Assembly (NCBI GenBank): GCA_017562135.1
Contig: QEYB01000266.1
Coordinates: 1,178,001 to 1,242,000, forward strand
Length of the DNA stretch: 64,000 nucleotides
Reading direction: 5' to 3'
Source: Dipylidium caninum
Lineage: Eukaryota > Platyhelminthes > Cestoda > Cyclophyllidea > Dipylidiidae
Of this stretch, positions 39,492 to 64,000 are shown piece by piece. Within the stretch, counting starts at the first letter, position 1. The number at the start of each line of letters is the position of its first letter. The translations under genes and the position numbers were made by a program. The notes below the pieces were generated by a model. That model worked only from the letters and a program-made list of their open reading frames with translations, was not told the DNA's origin and ran no database searches.

Positions 39492-41127
39492 GTTTTGTGT
39501 CACTGCCAGGACGTCGTCGAAGCCTCAAAGCCACCGAACAAGGCATCCTTCACTTCCTCATACGCCCACTTTGAGAACAAACACGCCTACTTGAAGCAGC
39601 AAGCACCACTCAAAAGTGAAAACTCCCGATGCTCCAACCCCGTATCTGCCTACAGCGAGGGAGAGTAAGGCAAACGCACAATTTATTTATAAATTCATAG
39701 ACGAGAAGACAAGCGGAAGGCGAAGTAGTTCGCACACTTCGCTTCGATCACAACCAACCTCGAAGGCATGTGAACGCATCCAGACAGAGTAGTGGAAAAA
39801 GGTCGTATTGAAGGGAAGATCTGATGTAGCTGCCTTGCAAGGACATCGGCGGCTACGCCGAAGTGTCATGAAGGCTGCCGCCACACCCCCAATCAGGCGA
39901 ATATTGACGCGACCACAGCACATTTCTCAATGGCAATGTCAGCGGCGTGGCTTGAAGCCCACAACCTCAATGTGGCAACTCATTTACACGTGCATTTTGG
40001 CACACGACGAGAGGCGCATCACATCCACCACGCATCAGACATGGTGACTTGGGGTGTGTACCTCCTCAGACACTTCAACGCTATCACTGACGACGTCAAA
40101 GGCAGCCTCTCACATCTCAAATTGCTTTTTACTCGAAAAAGCAGACCATTAACTTTCCAATTACGTCCTCCTCTGCTGATGTTTTACTGCCCGACAGGCG
40201 ATTAAACAATTCGTACTCGGTCGGCCGAGGCGGCAGCCAGCACCTGACCTGATCTGACCTGACAAGTCACACGAATTCCTTCACGACTCCACTCGACGTC
40301 ACAACACACAGGCTACGCGCAGTGGGTGGGATTCGCCCAAATCCCCTCCGCTTCCCCGTTCTCCACTGGCCATCATTCACGGTGGCCTCAGTTTTACAGA
40401 TGTTTTTGTGATGTTGTAGCAATTACGAAAAAAAGACCGTTTTCGCGATCCCTTTGTGAAGCAGAGAAGAAAACGTGAGAAGATAATTACTTCCGCACAG
40501 TGTTTGCGCTTGGAAGAAATCACGGGGAGCTGTTGCTAAAGCTATTCCACGAACGCGTCTTCACTCTTCGTCTCTCTCTCCTGCCACCGTCATCGCCACC
40601 GCCACGTAGACACCGAATTATCATTTCGTGTTCCAAAGGAGGGCTGATCGCTCGATTGAGAATGTTCAAAAGGAAGACAGCACAAACTTACTCGGTCGCA
40701 CACAGTGCAACTGCGTCTCGCCCCTTCAACGACTTGCAGACGGAGACGGAAACCACGGTGACAAGTCAACGCAATTGTCTTTTGCCCTGCAACGCAACAT
40801 AGCATGAAGGCAGAGGGCGAGAAGGGGAACCCGCTGCCACTGCAAACTCCCCGAACCATAATGCCTCACTCGAAATAAGAAACAATTGTATAGTTCTGAC
40901 GGATGGGGAAGCATGGTCGTCCGATCGCAGTGGCCGAAACGGCGTTCACGAGTGATATTCGATGGGAAGAACGATGTCAATCTCAGGTTTCACACGAAAT
41001 CAGGAAACTTCATCTACGCAAGCGTTGCACGAGGCTCCACAAACACCCTTCATCCACTCCCTTCACTCTCTCCACTCCCGCCACGGACGAGTCTGTTGAG
41101 AAGCAACAAAATTACAACTTCCTTCGC

Positions 41128-41154
41128 GGGTGGGGCGGGGCAGGTCGGGGAGGG
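41128..41154 (+). repeat. G-rich tract with quadruplex potential
   Basis: Five G runs of three or four, with loops of one to six bases, all in 27 bases on the plus strand. This satisfies the usual G3+N1-7 pattern. A second, similar tract (gagggggcgggggaggg) lies near 41860-41880. Confidence 0.6.
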
Positions 41155-42800
41155 AAAATATATGCCCAAGGTGTAAAGCATTTCGGCATTTTTTCAGTGG
41201 CTGAATGGTCAAGACTACCATTTCATCCCTACATCCAATTGCTCTTTACTCTCCTTCAAGCCACAAGGGCAGGCTTCTGGGGAAGCCGTCATGGGGCAAA
41301 TGAGGCACAACTTGTGAAAGTTTACGAATGGGACGGGATGAGGGGGAAGGAAGTGGGGGAAGGGGGGGAAACACTGCAATATTGCCGAACATTAACCGAT
41401 TGAAGGAATGATAAGAACTTCCTTAAGACTGGAAAGCTTGTTCATCTAATCAGGCCATCCATCAGCAGCGCAGCTGTCCCACGAAGACCACTCTCTTTCT
41501 AGAAGCCTTTCGCCTCACGCGGAAGGGTGAAGAAAGCAAGTCCCCTATTCTCCAGTGCGAGTTCTGCCACATCCTCTTTCAACACCGTTTACTTCGCATT
41601 TCCCACCGCGAGCAGTCAGCTTCTTCTCCTCCCCTCATGCGGTGGTGGCAAGCCGGGCACCCCGCAGCCCCGATCAACTTGCTCAGCGCACCAGTTATTT
41701 GGCGCCCCTAAATGGCAATCCTTTAAACGCTTTTAAAATAATTCCATCAAAGAGGCTCCAAGCACACTGTTTCCAGAATTCCGGAATGATGCAATAATGG
41801 AGAGGCTTTTCGTGCGCGGATGACGGAATGATGTAGGAAATGCAAAGCCAATCCGAGGGCGGAGGGGGCGGGGGAGGGAGCCTAAAATATCTAACATCCT
41901 CTTCTCTCCTTCCTCAGCGCTTGTTGCGCCAAATTATTAATGCCGTGGGGATGCTTCTCCCTCTCTTGCAAGTACAAGCCCCATTGCCAGTCCACCCACC
42001 TCCCGCGCATCCCACGGCCCAGCGCAGTGGCTGCTCGGCCGCCCGCCTCCGGTTGAGTGGCCATTTGGAACGAGGACATTCGCCCTCTTTTCGCTCGCGT
42101 TGCAGGTACCTGCCTCTTGCTTGTACTTTCCCCCCTGACAGTAGTCAAAAGGAGCATTGAGGCCTAAAGTCTGGCGATTTCCGTGATCAGGCGGCGTGAA
42201 GTTCACTGTCCATTACTTGGTAGCAGCGGTGGATGCATTTGCCCTCCGCACCCCGGAAAGACATTGCATCCCGCGTTGCGCGATGCAGCATTCAGCCTTT
42301 CTACATTTCGGAAGAAATTGTTGGACGGCGTCTGCCACTTCCTTGGGGTCGCACATTCGCGGGGCCGTGTGGAGAGACATCAGCAAATGCCCTTACACGG
42401 CTCATTGTAGAAGCGGAATTTGGAACACCTTGTAATCGTCGGATTAAGATTTCCTACTGGGAATGAACAAAGGCGCGGTTTTCACAGGTGGGATTGAATG
42501 GACGATAGGCCACGCAGGCGAAACCACCCGGGAAACTCCCTCTTCAAGGCCTCCTTTCGTGTGCTCTTCCGACTGATTATAATCAAAGCTGCCACTTCGG
42601 GGTGCAAGAAGAAATACGCTTACCAAATCGCCCTTGTGGGAGCAGCTTGGCCTGGTCTACTTTGGATAAAGTAATTCAGGGCTCACATCTCCCGGCTCTG
42701 CGTGATCAGATGGCGGGAGGATGAGAGTGCGGTAAAGCTCTCCTCCAAGTTGGCAGAAAATTACTTTCCCTCCCGCCCCTTCCTCCCATATAGCCTCTCA

Positions 42801-45800
42801 TCCTAATTCAGCAACTTTTATGCCTTTAAACCACTGACAAGTATTTTTTAGTTTCCAAAACAAATTTGCTATTTTTGGTGGGCCATCACCGCACCTTTTC
42901 TGGGACGTGTCAGAGGTTACCGATCATTATCTCTGATAGAAGCATTTTCAGGTAGGTGTCACTGCCTCGCAGAGCGGTGCCACGGCAGACGTCACAACTT
43001 CCCAGATAAGGCACTGGGGAGTTGTTGAGGGGCGTTTGTGGGTAAATGTGAGGGAGCAAATTAGTGGAAAGTTACTTCGGTGCCAGGAAACCAAAATGCC
43101 GGCGTATTTCAAGCCTCTTTTATAAATGGTTGAATTCACTTTCACTAATCGCTCTCCCCTGAAAGCAATCTTTCCATTAGACCATTCCACTGAAACCGAC
43201 GTATTTTGACGTTCCAATCAAGAAAAGTATGAATTTTGTACAGGTGTAATATAAATTTGAAATATGTCATGCATCAAAACTCAGAAAACATTGTCTGGTC
43301 AATTTCAAAGGAACAAAAACCCAATTCAGAGAATTATCAGATAGAAAGATAATGCGCGACGTTGTTATTATGAAGAGTCGAACAATAAATACGGTCATAA
43401 ATAGAACTTGGAATGATAAACATTCTCTCCCGATTATCACACCACGTATTCCAGGCCTCCGCACTGAAACTCGACCCACGGTGTTCGCTGGGCTCCGTGA
43501 AGGTCCGAGATAAGCTTAATTATTTATTAAATTTTATGGGTTCTCTCACAAACTTAGAGGACGCTCTGAGGCGCGCGGAGTCGAAAGATGGATTTATCAA
43601 CAGATGAATAACATAATTAATAAGTTGCCTCACAGAGTGCTCCAACATTTCCATTTGTAGAAAATGTTTGGCTGCTAGCTGCGAATCTCACAACAACTCC
43701 GTAGGGGAATGAGGATCCCGGAATGAAGTAAAAGTGGTCCCACAACACATCAAATGGGGTAAACCTGTTCGTGATGATACCTGCTTACCTCATCTTTGGG
43801 CATGGAACGACTAGTTCGATTGGAGTGGGGTGGAGAGAGTGTAAAAGTTGGGTTATTTACCTGTTTATCACAAAATGCACTGACAAAGTTTCTAACTGTG
43901 TGTGTATCGATACATCTCTCGGTGAACAAATAATGTGGGGAGTGTATAAACGGAAGTAACTCCCTACCGGAAATGCCTGTCCTACCAGCCCCACGTCTGT
44001 CTTACCGTTTTCCCCCAACCCAAATAAAAATGACAATTTGCCTTGATCCATTTTAGGCAACCTCGGTGGTAGCGTTTTGGTCCACTTCCAGGCCACAGAC
44101 ACATCTGACCTGAAACGCGAGTGCATTGATCGGTTACCTCACCCCTGGTATTTATTGATTTTTATTCACAGTTGATTGGACGATAAACTGGACAGTAATT
44201 TACAAAGGTTTTTCTTGATCTCCATTGCTCTTTTTGATTGGCTAGTGCATTTATTAAAAGGCCAATGAGGTGTCGGTTACCCTTGATTGCACATGTCTAG
44301 GGGCGGATGAGTCGAACGCACAGTCCATTAGATACTCGACTCAAAGTTTTCGGTCGCAGTGCACTTCAGCGCATTGAGGTTGTTTTTCTTAAAGGAAATG
44401 GCGAATACACTCCTGCGTTTGTTCTTTTTGAATGTATTTGTCAATAAGATCTGGTCTCAGTGAAAGATGTAGGCCAAATGAGTCTCGAGAATCTTTCCTC
44501 GAGATCAAAGTCCGAATAATTAATAATGTTACCCTATTGAGTTAAAGACTATAATTAATGAGCTAATGCGATTTATTCGAATCGCGTAGTTGCCTGGTAA
44601 GTCCTCGGGCGCTTCTTCTGTCGTTTAAAGTACACATCTCCGGTAGGTGGTTGCGACCAGTCGTTGACAAAGTGATGAAGAAATAAGGAGAACGGAAGTA
44701 CTGCGCTAGAGCACTCGGAACAGGATCATATTTGAGACTGTGTGGAGATACACATCTTAATCAACATTGCCACATTCTCTCCATCGAAGAAGGCGTTGCG
44801 TATCCTGAACGTGATTGAACGTTTTTGTCGCACCAAATGTTCCACAACTGCGCGATCGACGTGATAAACAGTCACCACGCCCCTAGGGAGATACTCGTGT
44901 GATTATACGAGCAAAGGGGCGCGGATAAGGTGGTGATTGTTGTGTGAATGCACCATGATTAATGCGACAGTTTGTTTCAACCTCACCGTGCACAGGCGGG
45001 CAACATTTCGTCGGTGGAGTCGAGTGCTTCCTGTTGTCCTTTTCCACGGCATTGGATGTCGACTGAATCTTGTTCACTGCCCGAAGACCTCACTTAAAGT
45101 GAGGACCAAAGCCGAAGACTGAGTTTTTCTCTCCTTCGACCTTCACACTCGTCATCCGCTGGCATCGGTTACTCCCGCGAGACATGGACGAGTCGGCGCG
45201 GGAGGGGACGAGGATGGAGAGCATGGTCTCACCTGTCACCACTGCACTCGGCCGAAAACGCCGCCCTGGGACGCCCATTTGCCGGATTTTGGACACTGGC
45301 TCTTGCGGCGCTATTAATTTCCCCTGACCGGTGTGCATTAGCGACCTCAACAGGAATTAGCTCGGGTGGCGGTGACCCCACGGCATACAGGCGCCCCGAG
45401 TGGCGACGGCGTCGAGGTCATCTCCCCTGCCTCCCCCCTAATTTATCCCCTCCTCCTGCTAGAATCTCGCACTACTAATTTTAAACGTGCAAGTTTCCAG
45501 GGTAACTTGAGGCGACATTGGTAAATTTCCCGCCCGACCGCCCAGAACGAGGAGGGCCTCAACAGAATTTGCCTAAGTTGCTAATTCATTTCACTTATGA
45601 AGAGCATGGAAGAACGCCTCTCATAACTGCTGCATTTCTATTCCTCGCTTCCAATTCAAGCCAATATTAATGAAGACATTATAATTTTAAGCGTAATTAA
45701 CTACTTATTGACAGAGTATTTGTGAATTTTTTTTAAAGAGCCTTTGGCGTGCCTCAACTCGTCTCCATTGGACGTCGAGCAAGCAGATATTTTCCTTGTT

Positions 45801-46200
45801 TAACGGCGACTAATTGTGGCCTACGAGCTTTTGCTGCGAAGGTATAAATGTTCAACTTCTGTGGTTCTTTCCACACCGTCCATTTACTTTCGTCCCAACT
45901 GGTGCGCCAAACTTCTTGAAAATTCCTGAGCAGGTCGACTCCCTAGCCGGAGGCGGTGAGGGCACACGCCGGAGGAGCTGCAAAGTGTGACGAAAACACA
46001 AAAATATGAACCGTTAGTTGGGCCCATCTGTGCTGACCTGGGAGCGGTTTTAGGAGAAAGGCGTCAACCGCGAAGAGATGACCGGAGTTACCCCCAACCA
46101 CGGAGGGAACAGCAGAATTTGCCGCCCATTTGGACACACTCTGCCCCCCCCCCCATTTGCGCAGGGCTGAGTGAAATTAGAAGGCCTGCGAAATCAACAT
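42801..46200. other. Non-coding stretch, no gene seen
   Basis: Mostly AT-rich with short GC-richer parts. No splice-consistent or protein-like open frames. A C run of 11 lies at 46144-46154. Confidence 0.45.
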
Positions 46201-46241
46201 TTTGAAAGCCTTCAAGGCGAACAAGATGGGTTCAATGTCCC

Positions 46242-46551
46242 CATGAGTGGCCGAAAGCCGAAGCGGGCTCCTGCAGAAAGTCGACGAGTGGAAGGGGGTG
46301 ATTGGGACAAGGAGCACCGCCGTCTGTCCCAAATAAGACTACGAAGACGAATCGGTAAGTCACATTAGTTTATGACATAGGTGACGCTGGTGATCATAAA
46401 TCTCGTTTCTTTACTGCGTCTACTCGCCTCCCCGAAGGCTCACAACGCATCGGGTAGCGCCCAGGGCGACGGAGCTCTTTCAAGTGAGATGGACAGCGAC
46501 AACCGCGGTGCCCGAGACGGCAAAATACTGCTTACGCTGCGAATCCACGTG
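46242..46551 (+). CDS. Weak candidate small gene, two possible exons
   Basis: An ATG at 46242 opens a basic stretch (MSGRKPKRAPAESRRVEGGD ... RLSQIRLRRRI) that reaches a strong donor GTAAGT at about 46356. After a possible acceptor ending CCCCGAAG at 46437, a second stretch reads AHNASGSAQGDGALSSEMDS ... ILLTLRIH up to a donor GTGAAT at about 46551. The two phases do not agree directly (1 and 0), so at least one limit is wrong or these are unrelated. No family is recognised. It may be chance. Confidence 0.15.
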
Positions 46552-46599
46552 AATAACCTTACTGCCCTCGGGTGGAACGGGTGGAATGAATTGCCTTCT

Positions 46600-48862
46600 G
46601 ATTTATAAGGCCACACCAGTCCGCCTTGCGGCATGATTTTTCCGTGATTGACTGGAGTTTCGATGATTGCGCCGTGGGTGACGAGGCCAAGCTCTTGTGC
46701 ACGACCAAGATAATATGAATAGCCGGCAGAGTTCAGCGCTGCTCTCGTGTTTGTCGGCCCTACCGAACTGCGTATAGCGACGACCTCCTCAGGGATTTGC
46801 ATTTAATAATTGTGGCATTAGAGTCTTTTCCCCAACCCGGTGACGGGTGCAATAACCTGCCCACTTTTGTCCTTGATTTTAGCACTGCGTCGTGTCCAGA
46901 AGCATCTAAGCCACCCCACAACCTCGGAATGGCAATGCCCAGACCAGTGAAAACCCTGTCCCACCCGAATTGGCCGGAGTTGACGCGGTGTTAATCGGGG
47001 TTGCCCAGTCAATGGCAGAAGGAAGTGGCCAAGTGCGTGTGCACGATTTCGTGCTGCATGTGACACACGTGTGCCTGCCTTCTTCCCCTTTCCTCCCGTC
47101 AACTTGGCCCAGAATGGATACTTTTTCTCCCACAAGAGACTACGTAGTCTGTTCTGGCAAAAAAAGAACAAAAAAGGTGGGTTTCACCACTCAGTCACCT
47201 TGTAGATCGGTCCCACTTTCGGAGTAGGTGAATCGAGACTTGAAAAGGGTGCGTTAAGACTTGTTTCCAATTAGAGAGGACATAGAAATGCCGCAGGGAC
47301 CGGGTGGAATGAAGCATAAGGTCATGCTAACTGAGTCTTCTCCCCCGACCCCCATGGGTGTCAGATTTCGATGATACGCCAGTTAAGCCAAGACTAAGTC
47401 CTCTCCACTTTCCTTCTCGTCCTAACTTCGTGACACGTTTACCAAACAGGGAGGCGATCACTGAATTAAGCATCCGGATGAAACACCACAGGAGGGAGAT
47501 GAGCCACTCGAAATACGGTGATTCTCTGTCTCTAGACAGCCTCCAGAAGGGGAAGAAGCATTCTCCCGATAGCTTCTCATTGATGACGTGGAAAGCAAAG
47601 CCAAATTGGGGAGTTGTGCACATTCAGTCATGTCGCTAAAGCAAATAAGAAACAAATGCGAGCGTCTTCAATTTTTTTTCCTTCTTATGCGCGCCTGTTT
47701 AGCGAGGATGTCATACGGTGCTTGCGCTAATGTTTGCCCTGAGATTTGAAAAGGCACCGATAAGAGATGCTACCGAGGCTATCAATATGTGATAAAATTT
47801 CTGCATTTCTGTGGGATCGGTCCACACATTTCCTTGTCGGCGACTCTAGTTTTCCAACAGGAGACCGCCTTTACGATGGTACTGTTCAGGAGCTCGTGAG
47901 CAGTGCGACTTCTTCAGTACTACCCGGAGCGGTGAACAACGTTGATCCTTATAATGGAAGCTGTCCTCACCCGCTGATTCACTAAAACACACCTAAAGAG
48001 ACTTAACCAAACGATATTTTCCGACGAGTCGAGATCGAGGGGGACAAAGAGAATTGTGATGGGGCAAACACCGGCACGGCAACTGAGAGGTCGCGTTGTC
48101 CGCGTCTGGGGCAACCAAAATGAATCACGACACTTTGAAGTGGCGATTAATTAACATCCAGTGCTAAGGGAATTTTTAAGGGCAGCGCCTTTGCTCTTTC
48201 ACATCGCCGTCTTTCGATGACTTTGAAACCATTCTGCACAGTTCAGGAATAAACACCCCTGCGCCTAGCATGAGCAAAATAAGACCTTTCGACAGAGAAA
48301 TCAGATCGAACGACTTTCAAAAAGCGCCGGCATGAGTTAACAATGCCTCAGGAGTTAACCCTGGCCCACATGTAGGGGGGAAGAGTTGCTCAATTGCTCC
48401 CCATTCCCAGGTGTTTTGGCCTGTCATATGTCTTTCATAATCTTCCAGGCCTCACAAAGCCGCGCAGAAGGAATGTGACGGGCACGCGAGCGGTCCCACC
48501 TCATAGCCGGAGGAGGCAGGGACTCGTAAACACACATGCCCACCCACGGACATCACAATTTTCCCAAGTGGTTTGACATGTTTTGCAGAATAACTGTTGA
48601 AAGACTGCGTCAATTTGGGGGAGTGAGTAGCTGAGCAGCCTCCGACCTTTTTTGTTTCGTGTTTAGTTCTAACTACCTTCGCCGCATACATTGACAGCTG
48701 CGCTTAGGCATTCGCGGAGGAACCTCCAGAGCAGTCGCCTTCGATTCAACCGCCTGAACGTTTAATTTCCGCGCATTAAGCAAAAGATGACTTGCAACTG
48801 ACCTGCACAGTGGTAAAACGCACGACAAACGGATACTGATGAAATGACTTGCCGACAGGCAC
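46600..48862. other. Non-coding stretch, no gene seen
   Basis: Short overlapping open frames on both strands without recognisable motifs. A polypyrimidine run (cttcaattttttttccttctt) lies near 47668-47688. Confidence 0.4.
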
Positions 48863-49617
48863 TTAAATTCTTTGATTGAAGAGCATCGCAAAAAACGGGT
48901 GATGCGCCTCACCATTAGGATAATACAAGCCTACAGACCCCCCGCAGAAGCCGAGAGACCCATCGCGCACAGCGCACGAAACACCCTCAGCATATATGAA
49001 AGGTATTTTCTCGTTAAATGAGCTCACAGAGTAAAGGAGAAAGAAATTGAAGAGAAGAAAAGAGGAAGATAAACACAACATAATATTGTCAAATAAATAT
49101 TTGTAGGATGTGTCCACGGAGGCAGAGGTGCCCAGGCAAACCCCGTCGTCAAAGGCAAAAATGACCCACGCAGAAAAGGCAGATAGGTAGGCAGAAAGGA
49201 AATTGGAAAGAAAGGGGAAGCGAAGACCAAACGAAATACAATACCGCTGAGTAGAGAAGAGATGACGAAGGCAGACAGGCAGGGAAGCAGGGGGAGAGAA
49301 GAGGGATGCGGGAAGGGAGAGCAGAAAGACTAAACCAGCGCCTTTGTGTGTGCGTGCGTTAGAAATCAATGAGAAAAAAGGAAAGAAAAGAAGAGAAATG
49401 AGAATTATGATAATAATCACAATATACAAACTGATAAAAATAACGCCCTCCCCATAGAAGGTGTACATACACAGAGGGTGAGCGAGCAAGACACACACAA
49501 GAACAAAGAGAATAAGGGAAGGGGAAGGAGGAGAGTGAGGAAAGGGGCGGTGGTAGAATTTTTTGTGGACGCAGCGGAGAGGAGCATGTATATTAATGAC
49601 GGCTGGAGTTTTGTTCC
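48863..49617 (-). other. Probable calcineurin A 3' UTR with a long pyrimidine-rich open frame
   Basis: Directly follows the calcineurin A stop. The minus strand is strongly pyrimidine-rich. A 252-codon frame starts with ATG at 49621-49619, overlapping the TGA stop as ATGA, and would encode a hydrophobic Leu/Phe/Ser-rich protein with several membrane-like stretches. Pyrimidine-rich strands rarely contain stop codons, so a long frame is expected here without coding function. I treat it as UTR; see findings. Confidence 0.5.
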
Positions 49618-63153
<13,536 letters not shown>

Positions 63154-64000
63154 CTAAAGGTGGGAGATGAAATAAAAGTCACAAACACCATGTTAACAGT
63201 TATATTACCTAAAAAATAAAAGCCTTTCATTGTTCATCGGTGAATAAAGCCTCGCCTTTGTCATAAGCTATATTTTCCTAGCAATTATAATAGAGCGGGT
63301 ATTAGTGTGGGTGCTAAAGGACGGCGGTTACTTTTAAAAATGCGTGCTACTAAAAAATTTTTCTCATCTGTATCCCTATATAAACCAAAAGAAAATTAAA
63401 AAAACAAATACTTTTAAAACATGCACAAATTGCGAGTCAATAACAAGGTTTGGGTTAAGGGCTTAGTTCCCTTCGATAAACTTCGAATTTTCGCGGACAA
63501 AAAGGAATGACAACGCACGAGCGGAATTCTGTCAATATAATCAGTCTGGGTCTTGCTAAGAATGCGTCATTAACAATATAAAAGAAGGGAGAACTACTGA
63601 TTTCTATATAATTAACTGACGACTTCATGAAGAAACATAAATATGACGAAGACAAAAATAAAAACGGTCATAAAGTACCTAAAGGAAAGAATACCACTAA
63701 GAAAAGTGGAATTATTCAGTTAGTGGTCAACGAATTCCAATGTACGAATGCGAATAAGCAGATCTCAGTAGCGAATAAGATGTTCATTGGATATGAACTT
63801 TCTTAATATTACAAGTATACCGAAATTGAGTGTGAAGCGCCGAATTAAACTCCAGATGATTTTACGCGCAAGCGTATATTGCAGCTGTCGATGCTATGGA
63901 TCCTCCTATTGTGGTAATGACCACGTGGTATAGGTGTGAAAGAGAAGAGGATGCAGCTCTACAAAACGAGAGATTTTTAAACACCAAGGCAGTTAGGCGG
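63154..64000 (-). other. Partial intron of calcineurin A at the right edge
   Basis: The exon starting at 63153 has a good acceptor (cctttag), so the gene continues upstream beyond the window. I searched this stretch for the preceding exon (LHGGLSPE region) and did not find it. Confidence 0.7.

Larger units (their letters stand above)
32401..42800. other. Gene-poor region with simple repeats and G-rich tracts
   Basis: About 10 kb, visibly richer in G and C than the neighbouring spacers. Many open frames of 60-168 codons occur on both strands, but they overlap each other, are rich in Arg, Pro, Ser and His, and show no conserved motif. I take them as chance frames in GC-rich DNA. A plus-strand open stretch at about 32980-33132 reads like protein but could not be joined to neighbours. 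The region could hold regulatory DNA, non-coding transcripts or short exons that I missed. Confidence 0.4.

Noticed and set aside
44568..44585. Short palindrome gcgatt-tattcg-aatcgc
   Set aside because: Six-base arms in AT-rich DNA are expected by chance; nothing else marks a site here.

Overview
The window looks like nuclear DNA of a parasitic flatworm, most likely a tapeworm. The reasons are multi-exon animal genes, many introns of only 25-39 bp with normal GT...AG ends, and the pattern of very short introns at the 5' end of a gene followed by introns of about 1 kb. The organism is inferred from gene structure and protein similarity as I recall it; no search was run. All gene models were built by hand by joining exons that keep one reading frame.

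Layout from left to right. (1) About 0.7-3.1 kb, minus strand: an unrecognised multi-exon gene whose first seven exons join cleanly through tiny introns. It lies head-to-head with the next gene. (2) 4792-17713, plus: a complete 15-exon DNA topoisomerase II (1661 aa) with ATPase, TOPRIM, catalytic tyrosine and a long charged tail containing Gly/Arg-rich blocks. (3) about 18667-27636, plus: a divergent SPEF2-like (sperm flagellar protein 2 / KPL2) gene with many micro-introns. It has an apparent one-base deletion inside one exon, no visible N-terminal CH domain, and a P-loop-equivalent segment that lacks the P-loop. (4) 27786-31091, minus: a complete 6-exon pyruvate dehydrogenase complex component X (E3-binding protein, 487 aa), tail-to-tail with SPEF2-like and only 149 bp away. 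(5) 31.1-49.6 kb: about 18.5 kb with no gene I can identify. It holds simple repeats, G-rich tracts and a weak two-exon candidate. (6) 49618-63153, minus, running off the right edge: the 3' eight coding exons (382 aa) of the calcineurin catalytic subunit A. These cover the end of the phosphatase domain, the calcineurin-B and calmodulin binding segments, the autoinhibitory segment and an unusual Ser/Asn/His-rich tail.

The genes are a normal eukaryotic neighbourhood, not an operon: chromosome topology, axoneme, mitochondrial pyruvate oxidation and calcium signalling. I found no tRNA, rRNA, CRISPR array or intact transposon. The points most worth following up are the SPEF2-like gene (frameshift, degenerate nucleotide-binding segment, and the unusual 9+'1' sperm axoneme of many parasitic flatworms), the unrecognised left-hand gene, the RGG-like blocks in topoisomerase II, and a 252-codon open frame that starts on the calcineurin stop codon.
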